Assembly: GCF_002368395.1 (NCBI RefSeq)
Contig: NZ_AP018254.1
Coordinates: 2,108,001 to 2,172,000, forward strand
Direction: 5' to 3'
Length of the DNA stretch: 64,000 nt
From: Calothrix sp. NIES-3974
GTDB taxonomy: Bacteria; Cyanobacteriota; Cyanobacteriia; Cyanobacteriales; Nostocaceae
The position numbers were made by a program, and so were the translations under genes. The notes under the pieces are model-generated. The model searched no databases and was not told the origin of the DNA. It saw only the letters and a program-made list of their open reading frames with translations. Numbering within the stretch: the stretch's first letter is position 1; the number at the start of each line of letters is the position of its first letter. Below are positions 56,727 to 64,000 of this stretch, piece after piece.

Positions 56727-57422
56727 ATGGTTACTCAGTTGCCACTTGCATCCCCAGATAACATCATCTACCCTTCAAGTGATGGACAGCCAATGGCAGA
56801 CAATACGAAACAGTTTGAATTAATTGTGTTGATTAAAAAAAACTGTGATTTGTTGTTTGCGAATAATCCAGATGTGTTTGTGGCTGGGGACTTGCTATGG
56901 TATCCCGTCAAAGATAATAACGTAATTCGCAGGGCACCTGATGTCATGGTAGTCTTTGGTAGACCGAAAGGAGATAGGGGTGCTTATATTCAATCTCAAG
57001 AAAATAATATCCCTCCGCAGGTTGTATTTGAGATTCTTTCCCCAAGCAATACTCACAGAGAAATGATTGCTAAATATAAGTTTTATGAGCGTTATGGGGT
57101 GGAAGAATATTATTTATATGACCCAAATACACCGGAATTAACAGGTTGGTTACGTGCAAATGATGAATTACGAGAAATCGAGCAAATGGCAGGTTGGGTT
57201 AGTCCCCGTTTAGGCATTCGTTTTGAACTGCCAAATAATGAGTTGCAAATTTTTCGTCCTGATGGACAACCATTTTTAAATTTTGTGGAATTAGACCAAC
57301 TCAAAGAACAAGAACGTCAGCGTGCTGAACAAGAACGTCAGCGTGCTGAAAAAGCAGAAGCAGAATTGGCGGCTTTGCGGACTTTGCTTCAAGAAAAAGG
57401 AATTAATCCAGAACAACTTTAA
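56727..57422 (+). CDS. Uma2 family endonuclease (DUF820)
   Basis: The fold is PD-(D/E)XK-like, and many paralogues are usual in cyanobacteria. Motifs are VFVAGDLLWYPV, RRAPDVMVVFG (catalytic D), PPQVVFEILSPSNTHREMIAKYKFYERYGVEEYYLYDP (E-x-K type) and LTGWLRAND. The C-terminal tail is a coiled coil with a KEQERQRAEQERQRAEKAEAEL repeat. The biological role of the family is not settled. The start is the ATG at 56727. Confidence 0.87.
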   Translation: MVTQLPLASPDNIIYPSSDGQPMADNTKQFELIVLIKKNCDLLFANNPDVFVAGDLLWYPVKDNNVIRRAPDVMVVFGRPKGDRGAYIQSQENNIPPQVVFEILSPSNTHREMIAKYKFYERYGVEEYYLYDPNTPELTGWLRANDELREIEQMAGWVSPRLGIRFELPNNELQIFRPDGQPFLNFVELDQLKEQERQRAEQERQRAEKAEAELAALRTLLQEKGINPEQL

Positions 57423-58034
57423 TTCAAGTCTACAAAAAAAGTCTTTTTGTGGGAGTAGGGAATAGGGAGTAGGCAGTAGGGAAAGTTTTAACCTATAAGA
57501 CAGGACTTATACCGTTTTACTTTGAGGTTGATACATTTAGGAAGCAGGAGATGGAGGGGGAGCTTTTGGAAGCAGGGAAAGAAAATGTATCAAAATGCTA
57601 GTGAAATGGTATTGGGCAAAGAAGATTTGTCCGCAGCGATCGCAACGCAGTTTCGGGAAGCAAGCTACGTAATGATACAGTGGCATTACTTCTGCGTAAC
57701 CCGGATTTCTCACAAGTAAGTTATAAGTCTTGAGTGACGGATTAATTTTCCTTCTACCGGGACTTAAACATTTTTGAGGCAGAAATCAGCTTCAAACCCA
57801 TACAGGGGAAGGAAAATACATTATAGGCTCAAAAATGATTGAAAGCCAGATGTAGCAAGAAACTATTCAAAACGATGTCAAAGTCGTGCGTATACATTTG
57901 AGTAGTTTTTCCGGCTATTTTTTGTCTAAGTCCCACTACTCCCTATTCCCTATTCCCTACTCCCTGCAAGTTTGAGAAATTAGTGAAAAATGCAGGGTAA
58001 GTCTAAGTAAGATTATCAGTGGGGGAATTTCAAA
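57423..58034. other. Gap containing a family E element
   Basis: A third family E copy lies at about 57697-58003: left end TAACCCGGATTTCTCACAAG with TCTTGAGTGACGGATTAA, right end GAGAAATTAGTGAAAAATGC. The 57522-57719 frame has no support. 'Gggagtagggaatagggagtag' low-complexity sequence follows the Uma2 gene. Confidence 0.55.
57697..58003. repeat. Inverted-repeat element, family E copy 3
   Basis: The termini match copies at 23022-23227 and 23451-23603, but the centre is about 100-150 bases longer and carries unrelated sequence plus an ACTCCCTATTCCC run. The terminal ACCCGGATTTCTCA is nearly the inverse of the closing TGAAAAATGCAGGGT. Confidence 0.55.
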
Positions 58035-58568
58035 TTAAAACCTTAAATAATACATCAACTGTGCTAAAACATCTCCCGCGAGATTGAGCTTTTTTTGAAA
58101 ATCGACAATACTGGTATAAAAGCCATGATTTTCACGGGTTTGAATAATTGCCTTTGCTAAATCCACATCTATAAAAGGTACTTTGAGCAAAATTTCTAAA
58201 CTTGCCGTATTCGGATTCACGATGACAACCGGAGTATCAATCGATTCGTCATCATAATAGGCAAAATTTAAAATTGGCTGGAGGGGTTGTAAACGGGTGA
58301 CAGGGAGACTTAAAGCCGCAGCAATATCCTCAATCGAGTAAAACTTCACACCAGCCTGTGATAATTGTACTAGAGTACGGGATTGATGGATTGATAGACC
58401 TGGTAAACGCAACCAATCATCCACCGTTGCATGATTAACATCAATACTGATACCCAACTGGGAAGCGATCGCAATTTCTTCTCCGGACTGAAACCGATAA
58501 TAGGGGTCATGGAGAATGCGCTCACGTAAACGTTGTAATCTGGGATTGAATCGAAACGGCTGCATCAT
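58035..58568 (-). CDS. Helix-hairpin-helix (ComEA-like) protein
   Basis: Two HhH pairs are visible: SIDVNHATVDDWLRLPGLSIHQSRTLVQLSQAGVKFYSIEDIAAAL and IVNPNTASLEILLKVPFIDVDLAKAIIQTRENHGFYTSIVDFQKKL, both with the N-x-A-(T/S)-x-x-x-L-x-x-(L/V)-P pattern of ComEA. There is no signal peptide or membrane segment, so a role in DNA uptake is not certain; it may act on DNA in the cytoplasm. I chose the methionine at 58568, 16 bases past the upstream stop; a longer frame to 58625 overlaps the TM2 gene. Confidence 0.75.
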   Translation of the reverse strand: MMQPFRFNPRLQRLRERILHDPYYRFQSGEEIAIASQLGISIDVNHATVDDWLRLPGLSIHQSRTLVQLSQAGVKFYSIEDIAAALSLPVTRLQPLQPILNFAYYDDESIDTPVVIVNPNTASLEILLKVPFIDVDLAKAIIQTRENHGFYTSIVDFQKKLNLAGDVLAQLMYYLRF

Positions 58569-58584
58569 AATTCCAATTCCCGTG

Positions 58585-58959
58585 TTAGCTGATTCGTTCC
58601 AGTAGTTGACGACGTTTTTGTTCAAACTCGTATTCCGAAATCAAACCATCCTGACGTAACCCATCTAACTCACGTAATGCATCCGCGATCGCAATGACTT
58701 GTTTTCCGGTTTGAATTGTTCGCAGGGGAGATTTACCCAAGTTGAAATTTTCGTCAAAGGTATCTTCACTTTGAGCGAGAAACCATACCCCCTCAATGGC
58801 ACTTGCAACCTTGGGAATGGGAGTCCAAGACAGCAAAACATAGAGGATTCCCCACAGAGGTTGTCCCAGATAAAATTTATGTAAGCCAGAAATAGTTAAG
58901 GTTCCAGCAAATGCCAATACTGCTGCAACACTACGACTTTTACGCTGATTAGTAAACAT
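58585..58959 (-). CDS. TM2 domain protein with SHOCT-like tail
   Basis: Residues 10-62 (AAVLAFAGTLTISGLHKFYLGQPLWGILYVLLSWTPIPKVASAIEGVWFL) form the two-helix TM2 domain with the conserved G-x-H-x-FYLG motif. The C-terminal 35 residues (IADALRELDGLRQDGLISEYEFEQKRRQLLERI) are a SHOCT-type short helical domain. The function is unknown. It is cotranscribed with the HhH gene 16 bases downstream. Confidence 0.83.
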   Translation of the reverse strand: MFTNQRKSRSVAAVLAFAGTLTISGLHKFYLGQPLWGILYVLLSWTPIPKVASAIEGVWFLAQSEDTFDENFNLGKSPLRTIQTGKQVIAIADALRELDGLRQDGLISEYEFEQKRRQLLERIS

Positions 58960-59461
58960 AGGACATCAAGAGAGTAAATTTCCTCAAAGTTTCCCAAACA
59001 TTCCCAGTTGAATCATACTTGATTACCATCCTTGAGGGAACGAAATGTCAAGTAGTGAAATTGCGGTGAAAAACCGAACTTCCGCACCAATAGCTTCCAC
59101 AGAAGACTTTTCTAAACTAGAATTAGATATACAGCAAGTATTTTCATGACCAATATTTATTTAATGGTAAGCGATTCCATATTCAAATTGCATATCCAAC
59201 TGTTGACAGTCCACGACCCCAGGAAACGATTATGCAGCGAATATGAATTGGAGCTTACCAGTCTCAAGATTTATCTGTAGGGCTAAGTAGGTGGGTGGTA
59301 AAAATTATCGTTGAGATCAGGGAGTACAGATGACCCGTCGGGTCGTCTCTACGCCGAATGATTGGTTACATTGCGGTTTGATGTTTGATTGTACCTACCT
59401 ACTCAATTCAAAATTTAAAATTATTTAACACGATTTATTTTCAAACTTTTAAGGGAGCAAC
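58960..59461. other. Gap with a family D element
   Basis: The first 320 bases show no gene and are presumably the upstream region of the TM2 gene. The element at 59284-59404 follows, then the ribosome site of the DUF1825 gene (AAGGGAGC just before 59462). Confidence 0.5.
59284..59404. repeat. MITE-like element, family D copy 2
   Basis: The left end TAAGTAGGTGGGTGGTAA and the right end TACCTACCTACT are inverted. The interior matches the copy at 7035-7202, except that a GACCCGTCGGGTC hairpin replaces the central GAGACGCG hairpin of the other. Confidence 0.7.
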
Positions 59462-59785
59462 ATGGGATTCTTTGAGTCAGAAATAATTCAACAAGAGGCA
59501 AAACAACTGTTTGAGGATTACCAATCCCTCATCAAGCTCGGTAGTAACTACGGCAAATTTGACCGGGAAGGCAAAAAGATGTACATCGAACAGATGGAAG
59601 CCATGACCGAACGCTATCGAATTTTTATGAAGCGATTTGAACTATCCGATGATTTTACAGCCCAAATGACCATAGAACAGTTGAAAACCCAACTTGGTCA
59701 GTTTGGTATCACACCTCAACAAATGTTTGACCAAATGCATCAAACCCTGGAACGGATGAAACGGGAACTCGAAAAACAACAGTAA
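59462..59785 (+). CDS. DUF1825 family protein
   Basis: The 107-residue helical protein MGFFESEIIQQEAKQLFEDYQSLIKLGSNYGKFDREGKKMYIEQMEAMTERYRIFMKRFELS matches the cyanobacteria-specific DUF1825 family closely. Its function is unknown. The start has a good ribosome site. It stands alone and is convergent with the penicillin-binding protein gene. Confidence 0.9.
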   Translation: MGFFESEIIQQEAKQLFEDYQSLIKLGSNYGKFDREGKKMYIEQMEAMTERYRIFMKRFELSDDFTAQMTIEQLKTQLGQFGITPQQMFDQMHQTLERMKRELEKQQ

Positions 59786-59938
59786 ATTTACACCCTCTTG
59801 TCCCAGCATATCATTACCTATCCCCATAATCCTATATCGCCAAAGTTAGATATAGGGAATTGGTGTGCGATCGCAAACTGTCAGTGGAAGGTTGACAGCC
59901 ATTCAACAGACAACTATCAACCATTTTTCTCAAAATCC

Positions 59939-61858
59939 TTAGGACAGAGGACGGGGGAAACTTGACATCGGTTTAAAATTCTCTACTGGTACATTCTGCA
60001 ACGCACGAGTCATGAAATCTCGCCAAATCGGAGCCACATTAGTCCCTCCAGTTGCACCACTTGCTAACTGACGGTTGTCATCCCGTCCCACCCAAACAGC
60101 AGTCGTCAACTGGGGAACAGTACCCACAAACCAAATATCCTTCTCCGAAGAAGTAGTTCCCGTTTTTCCAGCTGCGGGACGACCAAGAGCTGCATTTTTA
60201 CCCGTTCCCTCGGTAATTACAGCCCGCATCGCCTCCAAAGTCGCAGCCGAAGCCCAAGGATCTAATACTAACTTAGGTTTTGGTGTATTATCAACAATCA
60301 CATTACCACTACTATCCGTAATCCGAACAATAACCGTTGTGGGTGATTGCCAACCATAATTAGCAATTGTCGCATAGGCACTGGCCATTTCCAAAGGAGT
60401 CATCCCAATTGCACCTAAAGGTAGGGATGTGACCGGTTCCATTGGACTAGTAATTCCTAAAATACGACAGGTTTCCACAACCTTATTCATCCCAATCGCC
60501 TTACCTAGCTTAATCACAGGTACATTTCGCGACTGAGCTAAAGCATAGCGAATAGTCATTGGACCCCCGAAACTGCGGTCGTAGTTACGCGGGTAATACC
60601 AACCACTACCATCCCGATAACTAACGGGTGTATCATGGACAATAGTACTGGGAGTGTATTTACCAGTGGCAAAGGCGGCATAATACACAAAGGGTTTAAA
60701 TGCCGAACCAGGTTGACGGAGAGCTTGGGTCGCGCGGTTAAACTCACTGGTTCTCGCATCCACACCACCCACCAAAGCCTTGACAAAATGGGTACGCGGA
60801 TCGACTGCAACCAAAGCAATTTGGTTGTTGCGCAAACCCTGTCCTAGCAAACGCCGATGCCATGTGGACACCAACTGTTCCGCCATGCGTTGAAATTCCA
60901 CATCCACGGTGGTTTGAATCCGCATTCCCCCCTTAAGTAAGGCTTCCCGTCCATATTTTTTGGCAATTTCCGCCGAAACTTGATTGGTAATGTAGGGTAA
61001 GGCACTACCTTGGAAAGAACGAATCCGACCAAGGGTAATTTTCTCATTCACCGCTTTATCGTGTTCAGCTTGAGTAATCCAACCCAGAGATAGCATTCGT
61101 CCTAAAACAATTCTTTGCTGGGTTTTAGCCTTTTCCATGCTCACAAATGGACTGTATTCCTCCGGTGCTTGGATTAATCCAGCCATCATTGCCGATTCTG
61201 CCAAGGTTAAATTTTCTGCGGATTTATTAAAATAGCTGCGAGCGGCTGTCTGAACACCGTAATTATTATGACCCCAATAAACCTGGTTTAAGTACATTTC
61301 CAGAATTTGGTCTTTGGTCAAAATTTGTTCTATCCTTACAGCCAGAACAGCTTCCGCAATTTTACGGGTAAATTCACGCCGACTTGATAAAAACAGGTTT
61401 TTTACCAACTGCATCGTGATTGTGGAAGCACCCTCTCGTACTCCACCGGAACGGAAGTTACTAGCGACTGCACGACCTACCCCCTTGGGATTAATTCCGT
61501 GGTGGAAGTAGAAATCACTGTCTTCGCTAGCAAGAACTGCGCGTTTGAGTTCCGGGGAAATACGATCTAAAGGGACAACCTCCCGGTTAGCTTCACCGTG
61601 GAGACTAGCTAATAACTTGCCTTTGATATCGTAAATGTAGGTCGTTTCCGACGGAAAAAAGTTACGTAGTTGCCGTACATCGGGTAAATTACGGAAACTA
61701 ATTGCTAAACCCACCAGCCCACCCGCTACAATTGAGCTTGTCAACATGGTAATAGCCAGTAGAGTTCCACCGGTAACTTGACCAACTCCTTTGATGAACT
61801 CAAAGCCAGATGAGGTTTGACTTTGGGTATGTTTATCTGCAAAAGTCCTTGAAGACAC
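59939..61858 (-). CDS. Class A penicillin-binding protein (PBP1A family)
   Basis: This bifunctional peptidoglycan synthase has an N-terminal membrane segment (about residues 28-55) and a GT51 glycosyltransferase domain with AVLASEDSDFYFHHGINPKGVGRA, EGASTITMQLVKNLFLSSRREFTRKI and ILEMYLNQVYWGHNNYGVQTAARSYF. The transpeptidase has RQPGSAFKPFVYYAA (S-x-x-K), AQSRNVP (SxN) and AAGKTGTT (KTG). All catalytic motifs are intact. The start is a GTG at 61858. It is divergent from tyrS; a TTTCGTC/GACGAAA hairpin lies between them. Confidence 0.93.
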   Translation of the reverse strand: MSSRTFADKHTQSQTSSGFEFIKGVGQVTGGTLLAITMLTSSIVAGGLVGLAISFRNLPDVRQLRNFFPSETTYIYDIKGKLLASLHGEANREVVPLDRISPELKRAVLASEDSDFYFHHGINPKGVGRAVASNFRSGGVREGASTITMQLVKNLFLSSRREFTRKIAEAVLAVRIEQILTKDQILEMYLNQVYWGHNNYGVQTAARSYFNKSAENLTLAESAMMAGLIQAPEEYSPFVSMEKAKTQQRIVLGRMLSLGWITQAEHDKAVNEKITLGRIRSFQGSALPYITNQVSAEIAKKYGREALLKGGMRIQTTVDVEFQRMAEQLVSTWHRRLLGQGLRNNQIALVAVDPRTHFVKALVGGVDARTSEFNRATQALRQPGSAFKPFVYYAAFATGKYTPSTIVHDTPVSYRDGSGWYYPRNYDRSFGGPMTIRYALAQSRNVPVIKLGKAIGMNKVVETCRILGITSPMEPVTSLPLGAIGMTPLEMASAYATIANYGWQSPTTVIVRITDSSGNVIVDNTPKPKLVLDPWASAATLEAMRAVITEGTGKNAALGRPAAGKTGTTSSEKDIWFVGTVPQLTTAVWVGRDDNRQLASGATGGTNVAPIWRDFMTRALQNVPVENFKPMSSFPRPLS

Positions 61859-61918
61859 GGTTATTTCACTTCCTCACTGAAAATGTCTACTCAAAAATCA
61901 ATTTTTAGGATTGCTTCC

Positions 61919-61938
61919 TTTCGTCGTCATGACGAAAA
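61919..61938. other. Hairpin between the PBP and tyrS genes
   Basis: TTTCGTC and GACGAAA form a 7-bp stem with a 5-base loop, 61 bases upstream of the PBP start. It could be an operator or the base of a 5' UTR structure; there is no evidence beyond the symmetry. Confidence 0.35.
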
Positions 61939-62085
61939 TGGCTATTTTGATTATGGACAAGGGTTAATTTTTTGTAATTATATTAGTCTGGGGATGGATA
62001 ATTCGCCTAAAGATAACTGCGAAGGTTACAGACCCTGATGTGAACATGGAAAGACAACATAGTAGATATATTTAATAGTCATAGT

Positions 62086-63276
62086 ATGCCCCAAAATTTA
62101 GACTGGTTGCGTCGTGGAACTGTAGAAATTTTCCCACAATCTAGCGATTCTCAGGGAGAAACCGCGACGCTGGAAGATATCCTGACAAATACTAACCGAC
62201 CATTGCGAGTCAAACTAGGGATCGATCCCACAGCTGGGGATATTCATTTAGGTCATAGCATACCTATCAGAAAATTACGAGCATTTCAGGATGCAGGTCA
62301 TACAGCAGTTCTCATAATTGGTGATTTTACCGCACGAATTGGTGATCCAACTGGTAAATCGGAAACACGTCAACAATTAACGGTAGAACAAGTTCAGGAA
62401 TATGCGAAAACCTACCTAGAGCAGGTGCGGCCAATTTTAGATTTTGATACTCCTGGACGGCTGGAGGTGCGTTACAATTCCGAATGGTTATCCCAACTCG
62501 ATTTAAACAAAATTTTAGAACTTTTATCCACCATGACCGTGGGACAAATGTTGGAAAAGGAAGGTTTTGATTTACGCTTCAAAAAACAAAACCCGATTTT
62601 CTTACATGAATTTATGTATCCTTTAATGCAGGGTTACGATTCGGTAGCAGTGGAAGCCGACGTGGAATTAGGGGGTACTGACCAGAAGTTTAATATTGCT
62701 GTGGGTCGAGATTTACAGCGACATTTTGGTCAAAAACCCCAATTTGGGTTGCTGTTACCAATTTTGATTGGTACGGATGGGGTACAAAAAATGTCGAAAT
62801 CTTTAGGTAATTACATTGGTTTAAGTGAGCATCCGAATAATAAGTATCAAAAATTGCAAGCTATTCCCGATAATTTATTGAGACAATATTTTGAGTTATT
62901 GACGAATTTACCTTTAGAACAGTTGCCGGAAAATCCTAGAGAACAACAAAAGTTATTAGCCGGGGAAATCGTCACCCAATATCATGGTGAAATTGCTGCT
63001 CAAGAAGCGAAAATAGCAGCAGAGTCTGCGGGACAAGCAGGAAGTATTCCGGAGTTTTCCCTGATGGCTGTGGAATTTCCAGCGCGATTAAGCAGTATTC
63101 TTAATGGTAGTGGTTTATGTAAAAGTGGTGGTGAAGGACGGAGAAAAATCCAGGAGGGAGGGGTGCGTCTGGATGGGGAAAAAGTCACAGACCCAGAAGT
63201 CACCTATAGGAGTGCGGATGAGTTGAAGGGTAAGGTTTTGCAGTTGGGTAAGAAAAATTTTGTGCGACTGGTATAG
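62086..63276 (+). CDS. tyrS: Tyrosyl-tRNA synthetase
   Basis: This class I synthetase charges tRNA-Tyr. The HIGH-type motif is HLGHS (residues 54-58) after [11 protein letters not shown], and KMSKS lies near residue 240 ([15 protein letters not shown]). An S4-type RNA-binding domain closes the protein ([25 protein letters not shown]). The length of 396 is normal for the TyrS group with HLGHS. A TATAAT-like box is not obvious. pyrF follows after a repeat-filled spacer. Confidence 0.97.
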   Translation: MPQNLDWLRRGTVEIFPQSSDSQGETATLEDILTNTNRPLRVKLGIDPTAGDIHLGHSIPIRKLRAFQDAGHTAVLIIGDFTARIGDPTGKSETRQQLTVEQVQEYAKTYLEQVRPILDFDTPGRLEVRYNSEWLSQLDLNKILELLSTMTVGQMLEKEGFDLRFKKQNPIFLHEFMYPLMQGYDSVAVEADVELGGTDQKFNIAVGRDLQRHFGQKPQFGLLLPILIGTDGVQKMSKSLGNYIGLSEHPNNKYQKLQAIPDNLLRQYFELLTNLPLEQLPENPREQQKLLAGEIVTQYHGEIAAQEAKIAAESAGQAGSIPEFSLMAVEFPARLSSILNGSGLCKSGGEGRRKIQEGGVRLDGEKVTDPEVTYRSADELKGKVLQLGKKNFVRLV

Positions 63277-63284
63277 GGAGGGAG

Positions 63285-63322
63285 ACAGGAGACAGGAGGA
63301 AACATTTTATACTGTCTCCTGT
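63285..63322. repeat. Inverted ACAGGAGACAG repeat after tyrS
   Basis: ACAGGAGACAG (63285-63295) and CTGTCTCCTGT (63312-63322) form a perfect 11-bp stem, 9 bases after the tyrS stop. No T-run follows. The same TCCTGTCTCCTG word recurs elsewhere (about 21265, 34113, 53275), so it is a short repeat that may also mark the transcript end. Confidence 0.7.
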
Positions 63323-63367
63323 ACTCAGAATCTATTTTGATATCGTGTCTGTTTACATACCCCAGTC

Positions 63368-63680
63368 AACACTATAATCCTTGTGAATCAATGATTTTGT
63401 CAGTTAAAGTTCAAAGTCACCTCATTTATTAGTTGAGAAAAAAGTCAATAACCGGCTAATTCCAGGTTTATCAATATACTAGGGTGTGTTATCAATTAGC
63501 TTGAGAACGCCTACCGTATTAGCTTATAGGCTTTCGGCTCATAGGAAGTGATAATTGTTGAAATCCTTGCTGTCAAAGCTGTTCATTTTAAATTGATGAC
63601 AGACCCTAAGAGGTTTTTAGAAACTTTTATTTTCCACGAATATTGCTGGACAAGAGTTTCTGACTTGATGAATCATGTTA
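63368..63680. mobile_element. Family B element copy 3, interrupted by a family C element
   Basis: Both halves align with the 231-bp element: left ACTATAATCCTTGTGAATCA to GATTCCAGGTTTA-type sequence, right AGAGGTTTTTAGAAACTTTTA to GACAAGAGTTTC. The terminal 20 bases or so at each end are degraded, and the centre is replaced by a family C element. This gives a relative age: the B copy is older than the C insertion. Confidence 0.75.
63482..63606. mobile_element. 125-bp MITE, family C copy 2
   Basis: Left end GGGTGTGTTATCAATTAG, right end AATTGATGACAGACCC; the 16-bp termini match inverted at 14 positions. TA flanks it on both sides (63480-63481 and 63607-63608), the target duplication expected for a TA-inserting (Tc1/mariner, IS630 or IS5-like) transposase. 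It is nearly identical to the copy at 29264-29389. Confidence 0.85.
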
Positions 63681-63731
63681 AACCAGTTTCCGTGACAAAT
63701 CGAAAATCCAAAATCCAAAATCCAAAATCGA

Positions 63732-64000
63732 ATGAGTGAGAGAATTATTGTTCCCTTAGATGTGTCAAGTTTGGCAGATGCGATCGCGCTAATTGATCTG
63801 CTTCCGGAGGTTACTTTTTGGAAGGTGGGTCTGGAGTTGTTTACAAGTACTGGACCGGGGATTCTCGAAGTGTTAAAGTCCCGCAATAAACGGATATTTC
63901 TGGATTTAAAGTTCCATGATATCCCGAATACCGTCGCTGGTGCTTGTTATGCTGCGGCTCAGTATGGTATTGATCTATTAACTATCCATGCCACTGCGGG
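63732..64000 (+). CDS. pyrF: Orotidine 5'-phosphate decarboxylase (partial)
   Basis: The first 89 codons are present: [48 protein letters not shown], then [36 protein letters not shown]. The catalytic DxKFxDIPNT motif ([11 protein letters not shown]) is intact. The enzyme makes UMP in pyrimidine synthesis. A CCAAAATC heptamer array ends three bases before the ATG, which has no other ribosome site. The gene runs off the window. Confidence 0.95.
   Translation, partial: MSERIIVPLDVSSLADAIALIDLLPEVTFWKVGLELFTSTGPGILEVLKSRNKRIFLDLKFHDIPNTVAGACYAAAQYGIDLLTIHATA

Noticed and set aside
56557-56823. 88-codon open frame upstream of the Uma2 gene
   Set aside because: It overlaps the first 97 bases of the Uma2 gene in another frame and lacks a ribosome site and conserved sequence.

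Overview
The window comes from a cyanobacterial chromosome, most likely a filamentous and possibly heterocyst-forming species. The evidence is the split RNA polymerase beta-prime (rpoC1 plus rpoC2 with a large insertion), petG, a cytochrome cM-like gene, DUF1825, DUF2301 and Mo-dependent nitrogenase C-terminal family genes, many HIP1 octamers (GCGATCGC), and a heavy load of short interspersed repeats of the kind seen in filamentous cyanobacteria. Genus cannot be fixed from the sequence alone. No tRNA, rRNA, CRISPR array, prophage or intact transposase gene was recognised.

Layout. 1-6934: end of rpoB, then rpoC1 and rpoC2, closed by a strong terminator. 7326-8123: a secreted protein made of two copies of one domain. 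8357-11702: molybdate uptake (modA, modB, modC), with modC separated from modB by repeats and followed by a decayed second modA. 11735-15664: an MFS transporter, a histidine-kinase-like protein with a degenerate ATPase domain, an acetyltransferase and a small membrane protein. 15961-19717: secF and secD (overlapping) and a CapA-like protein, all on the minus strand. 20431-22986: a GIY-YIG protein, a DUF2301 membrane protein and 6-phosphogluconolactonase. 23999-28859: a signalling block of two FHA proteins, an M50 membrane peptidase and a GAF-GAF-PAS class III adenylate cyclase.

30243-38444: purC followed by the outer-membrane set omp85/bamA, lpxC, fabZ, lpxA and lpxB. These genes work together on lipid A and fatty acid synthesis and on outer-membrane protein assembly. 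38651-41287: a solitary C5 cytosine methyltransferase and an unrecognised protein with an alpha/beta-hydrolase-like catalytic triad. 42350-46894: an excisionase-like HTH protein, an SDR protein, a dipeptide-type ABC permease and a Mo-nitrogenase C-terminal family protein, spaced by long gene-poor stretches. 47749-49728: a caspase-fold protein whose catalytic dyad is replaced. 50053-54836: a secreted protein, rpmF (L32), a family 39 glycosyltransferase and the YifB/ComM ATPase. 55156-55851: divergent petG and cytM. 56727-59785: a Uma2 nuclease, an HhH protein, a TM2 protein and a DUF1825 protein. 59939-64000: a class A penicillin-binding protein, tyrS and the start of pyrF.

The most unusual content is between the genes. 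There are at least five repeat families. One is a 231-bp inverted-repeat element present as two full-length copies with different 5-bp target duplications. A second is a 125-bp TA-flanked element nested inside a third copy of the first. A third is a family of self-complementary GTAGAGACG/CGTCTCTAC hairpins whose cores differ from copy to copy while staying palindromic. CCAAAAT-type heptamer runs often sit directly upstream of start codons. I did not find a new defence or biosynthetic system. The best leads are the inactive-looking orthocaspase, the hydrolase-like unknown protein, candidate non-coding RNAs at about 41.99-42.22 kb and 46.9-47.4 kb, and the element families.
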